Origin: Luteibaculum sp964627445 | GTDB lineage: Bacteria > Bacteroidota > Bacteroidia > Flavobacteriales_D > Luteibaculaceae | Length of the DNA: 64,000 nt | Direction: 5' to 3' | NCBI GenBank assembly: GCA_964627445.1 | Contig: CAZVJF010000008.1 | Coordinates: 62,001-126,000, forward strand | In this document: positions 24,705-32,927 of the stretch, in pieces | Position numbering within the stretch: position 1 is the stretch's first letter | How the letters are laid out: every line of letters starts with the position of its first letter | Made by a program: the position numbers and the translations under genes | The notes under the pieces: model-generated | What the model was told of the DNA's origin: nothing | The model's input: only the letters and a program-made list of their open reading frames with translations | Database searches by the model: none

Positions 24705-25918
24705 TAGCAGAATTAGATTTAAAATTTGGAAATCCCTATCTCGTAGATGAGGCGGGATATTACGGAGATTTCGGTGGCGCTTTTGTGCCCGAAATGCTCA
24801 ATAGAAATTTGCGCGAGTTGCGATCGCAGTACCTGGAAATTATGGGCAGTGCATCCTTCCAAAAAGAATGGAGGCAACTGCTTAAAGACTTTGTGGGTAG
24901 GCCCAGTCCTTTGTTTGAGGCCAAGCGATTGGGCGCTGCTTTGGGAGCCAAGGTTTACTTAAAGCGCGAGGATTTAAACCACACCGGAGCCCACAAGGTA
25001 AACAACACTATAGGCCAAATACTATTGGCGGAGGCTTTGGGCAAAAAACGCATCATAGCAGAAACCGGAGCCGGGCAACACGGAGTAGCTACAGCTACCG
25101 TATGTGCGCTGCGTGGCTTGGATTGCATCGTATACATGGGCGAGAAGGACATAGCGCGCCAGGCGCCCAATGTGGCCCGGATGAAAATGCTGGGAGCCGA
25201 GGTGCGACCTGCTACTAGCGGTTCCAAAACCCTAAAGGATGCTACCAACGAAGCCATCCGCGACTGGATTAACCATCCCAACGAAACGCATTACATTATA
25301 GGTTCTGTGGTAGGACCGCATCCGTATCCCGATTTGGTAGCGCGCTTCCAATCGGTTATTTCTGCCGAGATTAAAGAGCAGTTGCAAAAAGAACAAGGCA
25401 TAGACGCACCCACGCACGTAGTGGCTTGTGTTGGAGGCGGAAGCAATGCGGCCGGAGCTTTTTATCATTTCTTAGAAGACAAAAACGTAAACCTGGTAGC
25501 GGTAGAGGCTGCGGGTGAGGGCGTAGACTCCGGTAAAACGGCTGCAACTCTGGTAAAAGGAACCGAGGGTGTAATACACGGAGCCAAAACCTTGTTGATG
25601 CAGACCCCCGAAGGCCAGATTGTAGAACCGCACAGTATTTCTGCTGGGTTGGATTATCCAGGCATTGGACCTGCTTATGCCCACTGGGCTAAAACTAAGC
25701 GCGTTCAGTTTGTTTCGGCAACCGACCAAGAAGCACTGGACTCGGCCTTGGAGATGTCGCGCCTCGAGGGCATCATACCCGCCTTGGAAACGGCCCACGC
25801 ATCGGCTGCGTTGCACAAGCTAAACTTGCAAGCCAGCGATGTGGTCGTACTTTGCCTATCGGGTAGGGGAGACAAGGACATGGCAACCTATCAAGAATTT
25901 TTAAAAGCACAACACTAA
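24701..25918 (+). CDS. trpB: Tryptophan synthase beta chain
   Basis: 405 residues; PLP enzyme that condenses indole with serine. The Schiff-base lysine lies in LNHTGAHKVNNTIGQ, the phosphate-binding loop is CVGGGSNAAG, and GFGG-type N-terminal motif YGDFGGAFVPEML is present, with the family-typical PGIGPAYAHW segment (the usual GVGPEH is varied but aligned) and LSGRGDKD near the C-terminus. TrpB1 type by its short N-terminus. Its TAA and the trpA ATG share one base (TAATG). Confidence 0.97.
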   Translation: MIAELDLKFGNPYLVDEAGYYGDFGGAFVPEMLNRNLRELRSQYLEIMGSASFQKEWRQLLKDFVGRPSPLFEAKRLGAALGAKVYLKREDLNHTGAHKVNNTIGQILLAEALGKKRIIAETGAGQHGVATATVCALRGLDCIVYMGEKDIARQAPNVARMKMLGAEVRPATSGSKTLKDATNEAIRDWINHPNETHYIIGSVVGPHPYPDLVARFQSVISAEIKEQLQKEQGIDAPTHVVACVGGGSNAAGAFYHFLEDKNVNLVAVEAAGEGVDSGKTAATLVKGTEGVIHGAKTLLMQTPEGQIVEPHSISAGLDYPGIGPAYAHWAKTKRVQFVSATDQEALDSALEMSRLEGIIPALETAHASAALHKLNLQASDVVVLCLSGRGDKDMATYQEFLKAQH

Positions 25919-26670
25919 TGGCCAAACTTGGCATTTATTTTACGGCAGGATATCCCACTTTAGACAGCATCCAGCCCATACTGGAGCAACTGTCACAATC
26001 TGGGGCAGACTTTATAGAAATTGGCATACCCTTTTCCGATCCGCTGGCCGATGGTCCCGTGATACAGGAGAGTTCCAAAAAAGCCATTGCCAACGGCATT
26101 ACCATGAAGCACATTTTGCAAGAGGTAGCGGCTTTTCACCAAAAGAACCCCAACCACCCCGAGCTGTATTTTATGGGCTACCTCAATACCTTTTTGCGCT
26201 TTGGCATGGAGGCGTTGTTGGAGGAAAGTGCGCAATGCGGCATTACAGGATACATCCTCCCCGATTTGCCCATAGATTACTACCAGAAACACTACGAGCA
26301 CTTGTATAAAAAAGCAGGCATAAAGCCCGTCTTTTTGGTTACGCCAGACAGCACCAGCGAATACAAAGCGCAGATTAAAGCTACGGAGCCTGCATTTGTG
26401 TATGTGGTATCTAGCAACAGTACCACAGGGAAAACCTCGGGCTTTGGCGAGGAGCATTTGGCCTACTTCAAAGAAGCGCAGCAAGACGACTACGGAGCGC
26501 CCAAGTATCTTGGTTTTGGAATTAGCTCTTCGGGGCATTTCGATACCGTTGCACAGTACTTTGATGGCGGCATCATTGGCTCGGCCTTCATAAAGGCGTT
26601 AGACCAAGACCGTGGCATAGCCGAGAATATCAACCAGTTTGTGCAATCCATACGGCCGATAACGGTGTAA
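25918..26670 (+). CDS. trpA: Tryptophan synthase alpha chain
   Basis: 250 residues of TIM barrel that cleaves indoleglycerol phosphate to indole for TrpB. Catalytic residues Glu34 and Asp45 are in IEIGIPFSDPLADGPV; GYIDPDLP-type loop appears as GYILPDLPIDY; the phosphate-binding end is GFGISSSGHF and IIGSAFIKAL. Last gene of the operon; about 280 bases of structured sequence and an intrinsic terminator follow. Confidence 0.96.
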   Translation: MAKLGIYFTAGYPTLDSIQPILEQLSQSGADFIEIGIPFSDPLADGPVIQESSKKAIANGITMKHILQEVAAFHQKNPNHPELYFMGYLNTFLRFGMEALLEESAQCGITGYILPDLPIDYYQKHYEHLYKKAGIKPVFLVTPDSTSEYKAQIKATEPAFVYVVSSNSTTGKTSGFGEEHLAYFKEAQQDDYGAPKYLGFGISSSGHFDTVAQYFDGGIIGSAFIKALDQDRGIAENINQFVQSIRPITV

Positions 26671-26764
26671 GGGCGGTGCATAAACGGCTAAACCTATTAT
26701 CGAAGGCCTTCATCGATACGTGAACCTTTACTACAGAACACCGTTGCATATTGCGAAGAAACCA

Positions 26765-26899
26765 ATGCGAACATCCATGAAAATCATTTCAAAGATTCTA
26801 GATACCGTAAAGCAAAGTTTACAACCTCAAACGAAAGTGCAACCGAAACTCGTTCCGGTTCGAAAATCAAACCGAGACTTTCCGGTAGGGAGGAAGTAG
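26765..26899 (+). CDS. Possible 44-residue basic peptide downstream of trpA
   Basis: An ATG-to-TAG frame of 44 codons (alternative ATG at 26777) encoding a Lys/Arg-rich peptide with an amphipathic start (MKIISKILDTVKQSL) and a basic, Pro-containing tail (PKLVPVRKSNRDFPVGRK). No family recognised. Its 3' end contains one arm of a 13-base inverted repeat. There is no clear promoter of its own. The frame could be fortuitous within a structured 3' region; codon-level conservation would be needed to accept it. Confidence 0.3.
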   Translation: MRTSMKIISKILDTVKQSLQPQTKVQPKLVPVRKSNRDFPVGRK

Positions 26900-26932
26900 A
26901 CTTAGGAAGGATCGACAGCCGGTTTGATTTTC
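26862..26932 (+). repeat. 13-base perfect inverted repeat flanking a purine-rich loop
   Basis: GAAAATCAAACCG at 26862-26874 is exactly complementary to 26920-26932, with 45 bases between. The loop is purine-rich and holds two AGGAAG copies (near 26890 and 26903). A smaller AACCG/CGGTT hairpin lies just upstream (about 26841-26860). In RNA this would form a long hairpin around the stop codon of the small frame, ahead of the terminator at 26951. Apart from this and the small frame, the 400 bases between trpA and the next gene hold nothing else recognisable. Confidence 0.55.
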
Positions 26933-26950
26933 ATCTATAAGATTATAAGA

Positions 26951-26983
26951 AAGCCTTGATGTAGCCTACATCAGGGCTTTTTT
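26951..26983 (+). terminator. Intrinsic terminator after the trp region
   Basis: A 13-pair stem (26951-26963 with 26967-26979, one G-U pair, loop GCC) followed by six T. It is the only strong terminator after trpA and would end the trp transcript and any RNA arising in 26.7-26.95 kb. Confidence 0.8.
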
Positions 26984-27071
26984 GTTTCTGTTCGTACCCG
27001 TGATTTCAGAATAGCATGGTGTATCCCAAATTTCTATACTTTGGTTTTTCTCAGCTTATACAAGCCAATCC

Positions 27072-27416
27072 ATGGAAATAGAATTTTTGAATGCCATTTT
27101 GTTGTTCTGGATTTACGGCATCTTGAGTGTTGTTTTCCCTTTTCCTAAAAACTTATGGGTCGGTTACCGCACCAAGAAATCATTGAAAAGCAATGCACAT
27201 TGGGTGATCGCACAAAAGCTTTTTGGTGTGTCGCTCGTGGTGTTGTGCTCTTTATCTGTTTTAGTTAGGGTCTTTGTTTTGGGGGGCTTGCAAGATGCAT
27301 TTGCGTTTGCATTTTTGTGGGTGGATGTAATCCTTATTGTTGTTCTGAGCATACTGCTCACCGAGGTACTTTTGGAAAGAATGCTAATGCGGCTACGAGG
27401 TTGGTTTGCAACGTAG
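27072..27416 (+). CDS. SdpI/YhfL-like small membrane protein
   Basis: 114 residues with three hydrophobic helices (about 5-22, 47-70 and 78-100). Between the first two sits FPFPKNLWVGYRTKKSLKSN followed by AHWVIAQKLFG, which fits the VGYRTxxSxxNxxxWxxA signature of the SdpI family C-terminal region (immunity protein to the SdpC toxin in Bacillus; role elsewhere unknown). No toxin partner is adjacent. Single gene between the trp terminator and the toxin-antitoxin pair. Confidence 0.6.
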   Translation: MEIEFLNAILLFWIYGILSVVFPFPKNLWVGYRTKKSLKSNAHWVIAQKLFGVSLVVLCSLSVLVRVFVLGGLQDAFAFAFLWVDVILIVVLSILLTEVLLERMLMRLRGWFAT

Positions 27417-27477
27417 CCTAGTCTAGTTTCTGGGATTTTGTGTGTTGCATTCGTAGCAATCTCTGAAACAGAGAAGA

Positions 27478-27508
27478 TTTGTATAACGTTTGTATAACAC
27501 CTTGTTAT
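27478..27508 (+). promoter_or_regulatory. Candidate operator of the toxin-antitoxin operon
   Basis: A tandem repeat TTTGTATAAC (27478-27487 and 27489-27498) overlaps a palindrome ATAACA-CCT-TGTTAT (27494-27508), 22 bases before the antitoxin start. Such symmetric sites upstream of type II modules commonly bind the antitoxin or toxin-antitoxin complex; here this is inference. Confidence 0.45.
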
Positions 27509-27530
27509 TTTAGTACCTTAAACACGGACT

Positions 27531-27755
27531 ATGAAAATTCAAACCGCCATACGCCTGGAAAAAGAGTTGCTGGAGCGCGTTCGAGAACGAGCAGCAGCGG
27601 AAAAAAGAAGCTTGAATAATTATATCGAGTATCTTCTATATCGCGAGGTGGGCGACATCCCCAATGAAGAAACTCAAAAAGCAATTGAGGAAGCTCGTAA
27701 CCGAAAATCCTTAAAGCCCATTAACGATCTGGATAGCTTCCTCAATGATTTGTAA
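27531..27755 (+). CDS. Type II antitoxin, ribbon-helix-helix-like
   Basis: 74 residues. The first ~45 residues look like a ribbon-helix-helix DNA-binding fold: a beta strand MKIQTAIRLE, then two helices around ELLERVRERAAAEKRS and LNNYIEYLLYREV. The C-terminal ~30 residues (EETQKAIEEARNRKS) are the charged toxin-binding tail typical of YafQ partners. The stop overlaps the toxin ATG by one base (TAATG). Confidence 0.8.
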   Translation: MKIQTAIRLEKELLERVRERAAAEKRSLNNYIEYLLYREVGDIPNEETQKAIEEARNRKSLKPINDLDSFLNDL

Positions 27756-28036
27756 TGTATGCGCTGATACCTACAACGCGTTTCAAAAAAGACCTGAAGA
27801 AGATAAAGTCGAGGCCAAAGGATTTTGAGCTTGTGAAATCTGTTTTAAAGACGCTACAGCAAAAAGGAGTATCTGGCATAGCCTGGCATATGAAACCGCA
27901 TAAGCTGAAGGGAAACTTTGCCGACAATTGGGAATGCCACATTAAACCCGATTTACTCATTATCTGGATTCAAATAGAAAGTCCAAAAGAAATCACCTTG
28001 GTTCGTGTGGGCTCGCATGCCATGCTGTTTCAGTAA
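27755..28036 (+). CDS. YafQ-family mRNA interferase toxin
   Basis: 93 residues of the RelE/YafQ fold. Family marks: TTRFKKDLKKIKSR at the N-terminus, HKLKGNFADNWECHIKPDLL in the middle with the conserved His and Asp, IWIQIESPKEITLVRVGSHAMLF at the C-terminus (shown here as two adjacent parts: IWIQIES and LVRVGSHAMLF) containing the catalytic His of the G(S/T)H motif. Expected to cleave mRNA on the ribosome and be neutralised by the upstream antitoxin. All key residues look intact, so the module appears functional. Confidence 0.85.
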   Translation: MYALIPTTRFKKDLKKIKSRPKDFELVKSVLKTLQQKGVSGIAWHMKPHKLKGNFADNWECHIKPDLLIIWIQIESPKEITLVRVGSHAMLFQ

Positions 28037-28118
28037 TACTACCGAAGAGCGTTAAACAAGGAGGGTTCACTTTCACTTAATAGTGCTCTAAACAAAAAAC
28101 ACCTAACATAAAACCTAA

Positions 28119-28141
28119 GTTAACAAAGCGCTTGTGTTAAC
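28119..28141. repeat. Near-perfect 23-base palindrome between convergent genes
   Basis: GTTAAC at both ends with AAGCGCTT in the centre; 11 base pairs with one bulged base. It lies between the convergent toxin and mutase genes. No T-run follows on either strand, so it does not qualify as a standard intrinsic terminator. Confidence 0.4.
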
Positions 28142-28175
28142 ACATGAGCCTAATAATCCTAGTATTCCGTTAACG

Positions 28176-30263
28176 CTACTGCTTCCCTTCAATCAGCAAT
28201 TCCAATAAGTCGGTGGCGGCTTTCGCGATAACGGTACCGGGGCCAAAAACGCCCACTACGCCTGCATTATACAGGTAATCGTAATCTTGTTTCGGGATAA
28301 CTCCTCCGGCCACCACCAAAATATCTTCGCGGTCGCGGTCTTTAAGGGCTGCAATCAGCTCGGGTACCAAAGTTTTGTGTCCTGCCGCCAAAGAGGATAC
28401 GCCCACAATATGCACATCGTTTTCTATGGCTTGCTTGGCTGCTTCTTCTGGAGTTTGGAATAGCGGACCCATATCCACATCAAAGCCCAAATCGGCAAAA
28501 GAAGTGGCTATCACTTTCGCACCGCGATCGTGGCCGTCTTGTCCCATTTTTGCCACCATAATGCGGGGTCTACGTCCTTCCAACTCGGCAAATTGTAGCA
28601 CCAGCTCTTTGGCCTTTTTAAACTCGGGGTTGTCTTTTACTTCTTTCTCGTACACGCCACTGATGCTGGTTATGTTTGCGGTATAACGGCCATAGTGTTT
28701 TTCTATGGCCGAAGAGATCTCGCCTAACGTAGCCATTTTTTTAGCAGCATCTACCGCGGCGTCCAGTAGGTTGCCATCGGCTCCGCCAGCAATGTCTTCT
28801 AGGCGCTGTAGCGCGGCTTGTACGTCATCGGCATTGCGCTCGCTGCGAAGCTTGTTTAGTTTTTCTTGCTGCTCGCGAATTACTTTGGTGTTGTCTACCT
28901 CCAAAATTTCCATCTCGGTTTCCGAGCCGGTTTGGTAGGCGTTAATCCCCACAATAATATCCTTGTAGCTATCTATTTTCGCCTGCTTTTTAGCGGCAGC
29001 CTCCTCAATGCGCATTTTAGGCACACCCGTTTCAATAGCGGCCGCCATTCCACCCAATTCTTCTACCTCTTGTAGGTGTTTTTGGGCTTTCTCCATGAGG
29101 TCGTTTGTGAGTTGCTCTACCAAATGACTTCCTCCCCATGGATCTATAGCTTTGGTAATATCGCTCTCGTTTTGCAAGAACAATTGCGTATTGCGTGCTA
29201 TGCGTGCCGAGAAATCAGTAGGCAGGGCTATGGCTTCATCCAAGGCGTTGGTGTGCAGCGATTGTGTACCTCCGAAGGCAGCTGCCATAGCCTCTATGGT
29301 GGTGCGGCATACGTTGTTGTACGGGTCTTGCTCGGTTAAGCTCCACCCCGAGGTTTGGCAGTGCGTACGCAGCGCCATAGACTTGGCCAGTTTGGGGTCG
29401 AAGTTTTTAACCATGTTGGCCCACAACACACGGCCAGCGCGCATTTTGGCTATTTCCATGTAGGGGTTCATCCCAATGGCCCAAAAGAAAGACAAGCGTG
29501 GCGCAAAGGCATCGATGTCCAGACCCGCGGCAAGTCCGGTCTTGATGTACTCCAGTCCATCGGCTAGGGTATACGCCAGCTCCAAATCGTTGGTGGCTCC
29601 GGCTTCTTGCATGTGGTAGCCCGAGATGCTGATGCTATTAAAACGCGGCATGTGCTGTGCCGTGTACTTAAAAATATCGGCAATTATGCGCATGGAGGGT
29701 TTGGGCGGATAGATGTAGGTATTCCGCACCATAAATTCCTTAAGGATGTCGTTTTGTATGGTTCCCGAAAGGTCTTTGCGGTCCACGCCTTGTTCCTCGG
29801 CAGCGGCAATGTAAAAAGCCATTACGGGAATCACGGCTCCGTTCATGGTCATGGATACCGACATTTTATCCAACGGAATTTGGTCGAACAAAATCCGCAT
29901 GTCTAAAATGGAGTCTATGGCAACACCGGCTTTACCCACATCGCCTTTTACGCGGGGGTTGTCGCTATCGTATCCTCGGTGGGTAGCCAGGTCAAACGCT
30001 ACGGAAAGTCCTTTTTGTCCTGCCGCCAAATTTCTGCGGTAAAACGCGTTGCTTTCTTCGGCTGTACTAAAACCAGCGTATTGGCGTATGGTCCAGGGGC
30101 GCATGCTGTACATGGAGGCGTAGGGTCCGCGCAAATACGGAGCTACACCCGCAGCAAAACGGCTGTGGTCAAAATCTTGCTTGCCCGGTTGGGCACTTAC
30201 CTTAATTTCTTCGGCAGAAGTATATTGTTTGTTGCTATGTCTGTTGGGAAACGTGGTCGCCAT
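28176..30263 (-). CDS. scpA: Methylmalonyl-CoA mutase large (catalytic) subunit
   Basis: 695 residues; adenosylcobalamin enzyme interconverting succinyl-CoA and (R)-methylmalonyl-CoA. The N-terminal TIM barrel binds CoA (MYSMRPWTIRQYAGFSTAEE, GLSVAFDLATHRGYDSD, QNDILKEFMVRNTYIYPP) and the C-terminal ~130 residues are the B12 domain with the cobalt-binding MGQDGHDRGAKVIA (Asp-x-His-x-x-Gly) and VVAGGVIPKQDYDYL. Follows the small subunit after 12 bases. MeaB, its chaperone, is encoded elsewhere in the window. Confidence 0.95.
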   Translation of the reverse strand: MATTFPNRHSNKQYTSAEEIKVSAQPGKQDFDHSRFAAGVAPYLRGPYASMYSMRPWTIRQYAGFSTAEESNAFYRRNLAAGQKGLSVAFDLATHRGYDSDNPRVKGDVGKAGVAIDSILDMRILFDQIPLDKMSVSMTMNGAVIPVMAFYIAAAEEQGVDRKDLSGTIQNDILKEFMVRNTYIYPPKPSMRIIADIFKYTAQHMPRFNSISISGYHMQEAGATNDLELAYTLADGLEYIKTGLAAGLDIDAFAPRLSFFWAIGMNPYMEIAKMRAGRVLWANMVKNFDPKLAKSMALRTHCQTSGWSLTEQDPYNNVCRTTIEAMAAAFGGTQSLHTNALDEAIALPTDFSARIARNTQLFLQNESDITKAIDPWGGSHLVEQLTNDLMEKAQKHLQEVEELGGMAAAIETGVPKMRIEEAAAKKQAKIDSYKDIIVGINAYQTGSETEMEILEVDNTKVIREQQEKLNKLRSERNADDVQAALQRLEDIAGGADGNLLDAAVDAAKKMATLGEISSAIEKHYGRYTANITSISGVYEKEVKDNPEFKKAKELVLQFAELEGRRPRIMVAKMGQDGHDRGAKVIATSFADLGFDVDMGPLFQTPEEAAKQAIENDVHIVGVSSLAAGHKTLVPELIAALKDRDREDILVVAGGVIPKQDYDYLYNAGVVGVFGPGTVIAKAATDLLELLIEGKQ

Positions 30264-30275
30264 AGGTACTCTTTT

Positions 30276-31556
30276 TTAGGCTTGGGTATTTAACTGCAGT
30301 TCGGTAATGGCTTCTTTGCCTTCGGGTGGATATTGGTTTTCGCCAATCATCTTAAAGTCTACCTCGGCTACCGATTGTTGTAAGCGTTCTGCTTGCTCTT
30401 TGAGTTGCTTTTGGAAGTATTCGCTGTCGCGCATATCTACCCAACTTACCGGGAGTTTTTTGCTAAGCGCTTCAGTACTTTCTACCAGTTTCTGGGTTAA
30501 AGCCTCCAAGTAAAAACTACCGGCTGCAGGATCCAGGTAATGGTTGGCATGCGATTCTTCTTCTAAAATGGTATTGATGCTGGCCGATATTTGGTGCTGC
30601 TCCACGGTGGCATCTTCGCAATAGGCTTGCAGGGCAATAACGCCTGGGTTGCAAGCAAAAGCCCCAAAAGCAAAGCTAGAAAGGCGTATCAAATTGGTGG
30701 GTGGATCTTGTTTGCCCAGATACACCGGATTAAAAGAGATGAAGTTGCCTGGGTATTGGATGTTTTCTAAATCTAGATTGTGATCTACCAATATTTGGCC
30801 TTGCATCCATGCCAACGCTCGCATTTTAGCAATCTCGGGGAGCAAAAGCACGTTTTGCGGTAGGTGGAAGCTTACGTGGTTGAGCAATTCGGGGGTAGGG
30901 GCCAGAGCCAAAACCACATCGTGGTAAATCGCCTGGCAAGCACTTAACTGCAAACTAAAATTAGCGCCCGCGCTGGTTAATCGATCTAGCGATAAATAAA
31001 AACCAATGGTAATCGATTTGGCTTTGGCCGCGGTGCTTAAGGCTTGCAAATCTGTTTTGAGCTGGTCTGCAGTAAATTCAGTTTCCTGCGCATCCCAAAC
31101 AAAGGATACCTGGGTATTGGCACCCAACTGCTCTAAAGTATCCAGGGCTGCTTGCCGACCCAAATAGGGAAAAGAAAAGGCGATAAGATCTTGCTGTATG
31201 CCTTGCAGTAAGGTGCTGTATTGAGTCTCGGTAGTGGTTTCGAAAAACAGGGCAGAGGCACCTTGCTTTAGCACAGCCAGTGCCACAGCATTGGCGCGTT
31301 GTTCCTCCATGTTGGGAATGCGGTAGCCTTTGTGCGTTTGAGCAACTGCAAAAAACTGTACGGCATTTTGCACCTCAGCCACCGGTATGGGCAGTGCGTT
31401 AAGATCTTCGTTGTTTTGGTAGGCTTCTAATGAAACATCGTTGAGGTAGTGCTTTATCAGGTTTTCCTCGTACGGTTTTCCTTTCAATTCCTTGGTAGCG
31501 GCTTCTTTCCACTGCTGTTTCGAGGCTGCTTCAAATCCATCCATAGATAGTGTCAT
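30276..31556 (-). CDS. mutA: Methylmalonyl-CoA mutase small subunit
   Basis: 426 residues homologous to the N-terminal barrel of the large subunit (WKEAATKELKGKPYEENL; LRLSSFAFGAFACNPGV-type region) but lacking the C-terminal B12-binding domain and its DxHxxG motif, as expected for the non-catalytic partner; somewhat shorter than the ~600-residue small subunits of actinobacteria but usual for Bacteroidota. Forms the heterodimer with the product of the next gene, 12 bases downstream. Confidence 0.9.
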   Translation of the reverse strand: MTLSMDGFEAASKQQWKEAATKELKGKPYEENLIKHYLNDVSLEAYQNNEDLNALPIPVAEVQNAVQFFAVAQTHKGYRIPNMEEQRANAVALAVLKQGASALFFETTTETQYSTLLQGIQQDLIAFSFPYLGRQAALDTLEQLGANTQVSFVWDAQETEFTADQLKTDLQALSTAAKAKSITIGFYLSLDRLTSAGANFSLQLSACQAIYHDVVLALAPTPELLNHVSFHLPQNVLLLPEIAKMRALAWMQGQILVDHNLDLENIQYPGNFISFNPVYLGKQDPPTNLIRLSSFAFGAFACNPGVIALQAYCEDATVEQHQISASINTILEEESHANHYLDPAAGSFYLEALTQKLVESTEALSKKLPVSWVDMRDSEYFQKQLKEQAERLQQSVAEVDFKMIGENQYPPEGKEAITELQLNTQA

Positions 31557-31663
31557 AAATGCATTGCGCTAAGAGCCGGCAAGATACATAATCAGCTGCT
31601 GTAGTAATAATACAGTAGGAGTAAGCTTTATACTTTAGCGTGTAAAAACTGTCTATATTGTCT

Positions 31664-31671
31664 TACTTTTG
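31664..31671 (+). promoter_or_regulatory. Candidate -7 box (TACTTTTG) for the fadL-lipoprotein pair
   Basis: Exact TAnnTTTG match 23 bases before the fadL start in the divergent spacer; no good TTTG at -33. Confidence 0.4.
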
Positions 31672-31694
31672 GTAGATATCCCTCTTTAATTTTT

Positions 31695-32927
31695 ATGCTA
31701 CATCGTTTTTGGCTTTGCTGCTGTTTAGTTTTTATGCTTTTTGCTGGTGTTAATGCCTATGCGGGCGGATATCAAGTGGCACTGCAAGGGAATAAGCAAA
31801 CGGGCATGGCACATACCGGAGTTTGTTTGTATCAAGGGGCTTCGTCCATGTTTTTTAATCCAGGCTTATTGAGTGCTCAGGAAAACCGCTTCTCGTTCTC
31901 GGCTCATGTTAATGCCGTAGATGGTCGTCTGGTATATTTTAATCCCACCACAGGGAACACATATCGAAATGTACCGCAGATAGGCACTCCGGTAAGTTTT
32001 TATGGCGCTGCTAAATTTAAAAATGGACTGGCAGTGGGCCTCGGTTTTAATACACCCTACGGATCTAGTCTGGAGTATGAAGAAGGCTGGAGTGGTCGCT
32101 TTTTGGTGACGGACATTTCTCTTCGGGCATTGTACCTGCAGCCTACTGTAAGTTATCAGATAGGTCCTGTGGGTTTTGGTGTGGGCTTACTATTGGGCAG
32201 TGGTTCGCTGGAATTGAATCGTGATTTACCCATTCAAGACAGTCGAAACAACTCTGGAAGTTTGTCTTTGCGTGGAAATGAAACAGCTGTGGGGTATAAC
32301 CTAGGAATATACATTGAGCTCGCGGAGTTCTTGCATTTTGGTGCTTCCTACCGCAGCGCGCATACCTATGAAGTTCGCGATGGGGAGGCTGATTTTAACG
32401 TGCCGCCCACCGCAAGAGATCAACTGCCCGACCAGCAATTTAGCGCGGGGCTTTCCGTGCCTGCTATAGCCAATGTGGGATTAAGCGGGCGTGTTGGAGA
32501 GCGCATCTGGATAAGCGGAGAGATTAATTTTAACTACTGGAGTACCTACGAAAATCTAGAAATCAATTTTTCTGAGGAAACCGAAATCCTGCAAGATATT
32601 TCAGAACCCAGAAATTGGCGCGATACGCAAACCTTTCGTTTTGGTGTACAGTACCAGCAAAGTGAGAAATTGACGCTGCGCATGGGCTACAGTCAAGACA
32701 ATACTCCGGTAGACATTCGTTTCTACAGCCCCGAAACGCCCGACAGTGATCGCAATTCCTTTCATCTGGGATTGTCGTTTAAGCCGGTGCAACGTCTTTC
32801 TGTTGATGCTTCTTTTGTTTGGGTGGAAGGCCAGCAAGTAGAGGCGGTGTATGAACCCTCGAATTTTGGTGGCGCCTATAAATCGCGTGCATTTGTATAT
32901 GGAATTGGTTTGGAATACAGTTTATAA
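31695..32927 (+). CDS. OmpP1/FadL-family outer-membrane transporter
   Basis: 410 residues, signal peptide ending near NAYAGG, then a long beta-barrel. The family's N-terminal signature is visible: GNKQTGMAHTGVCLYQGASS followed by MFFNPGLLS; later FYGAAKFKNGLAVGLGFNTP and GYSQDNTPVDIRFYSPETPD match FadL-type strands. These channels take up long-chain fatty acids and other hydrophobic compounds. Its last 29 bases overlap the start of an SGNH-like lipoprotein gene, an arrangement common in Bacteroidota. Confidence 0.9.
   Translation: MLHRFWLCCCLVFMLFAGVNAYAGGYQVALQGNKQTGMAHTGVCLYQGASSMFFNPGLLSAQENRFSFSAHVNAVDGRLVYFNPTTGNTYRNVPQIGTPVSFYGAAKFKNGLAVGLGFNTPYGSSLEYEEGWSGRFLVTDISLRALYLQPTVSYQIGPVGFGVGLLLGSGSLELNRDLPIQDSRNNSGSLSLRGNETAVGYNLGIYIELAEFLHFGASYRSAHTYEVRDGEADFNVPPTARDQLPDQQFSAGLSVPAIANVGLSGRVGERIWISGEINFNYWSTYENLEINFSEETEILQDISEPRNWRDTQTFRFGVQYQQSEKLTLRMGYSQDNTPVDIRFYSPETPDSDRNSFHLGLSFKPVQRLSVDASFVWVEGQQVEAVYEPSNFGGAYKSRAFVYGIGLEYSL

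Noticed and set aside
26880..26935. Possible tmRNA or SRP RNA segment (GGAAGGATCGACAGCC-like text)
   Set aside because: It lacks the tRNA-like ends and tag frame of tmRNA and the conserved GGTCAGG...GGAAGC apical loop of SRP RNA; kept only as a structured region of unknown role.
28119..28141. Palindrome read as an intrinsic terminator for the toxin or mutase transcripts
   Set aside because: It has almost no loop and no T-run on either strand; reported only as a repeat.
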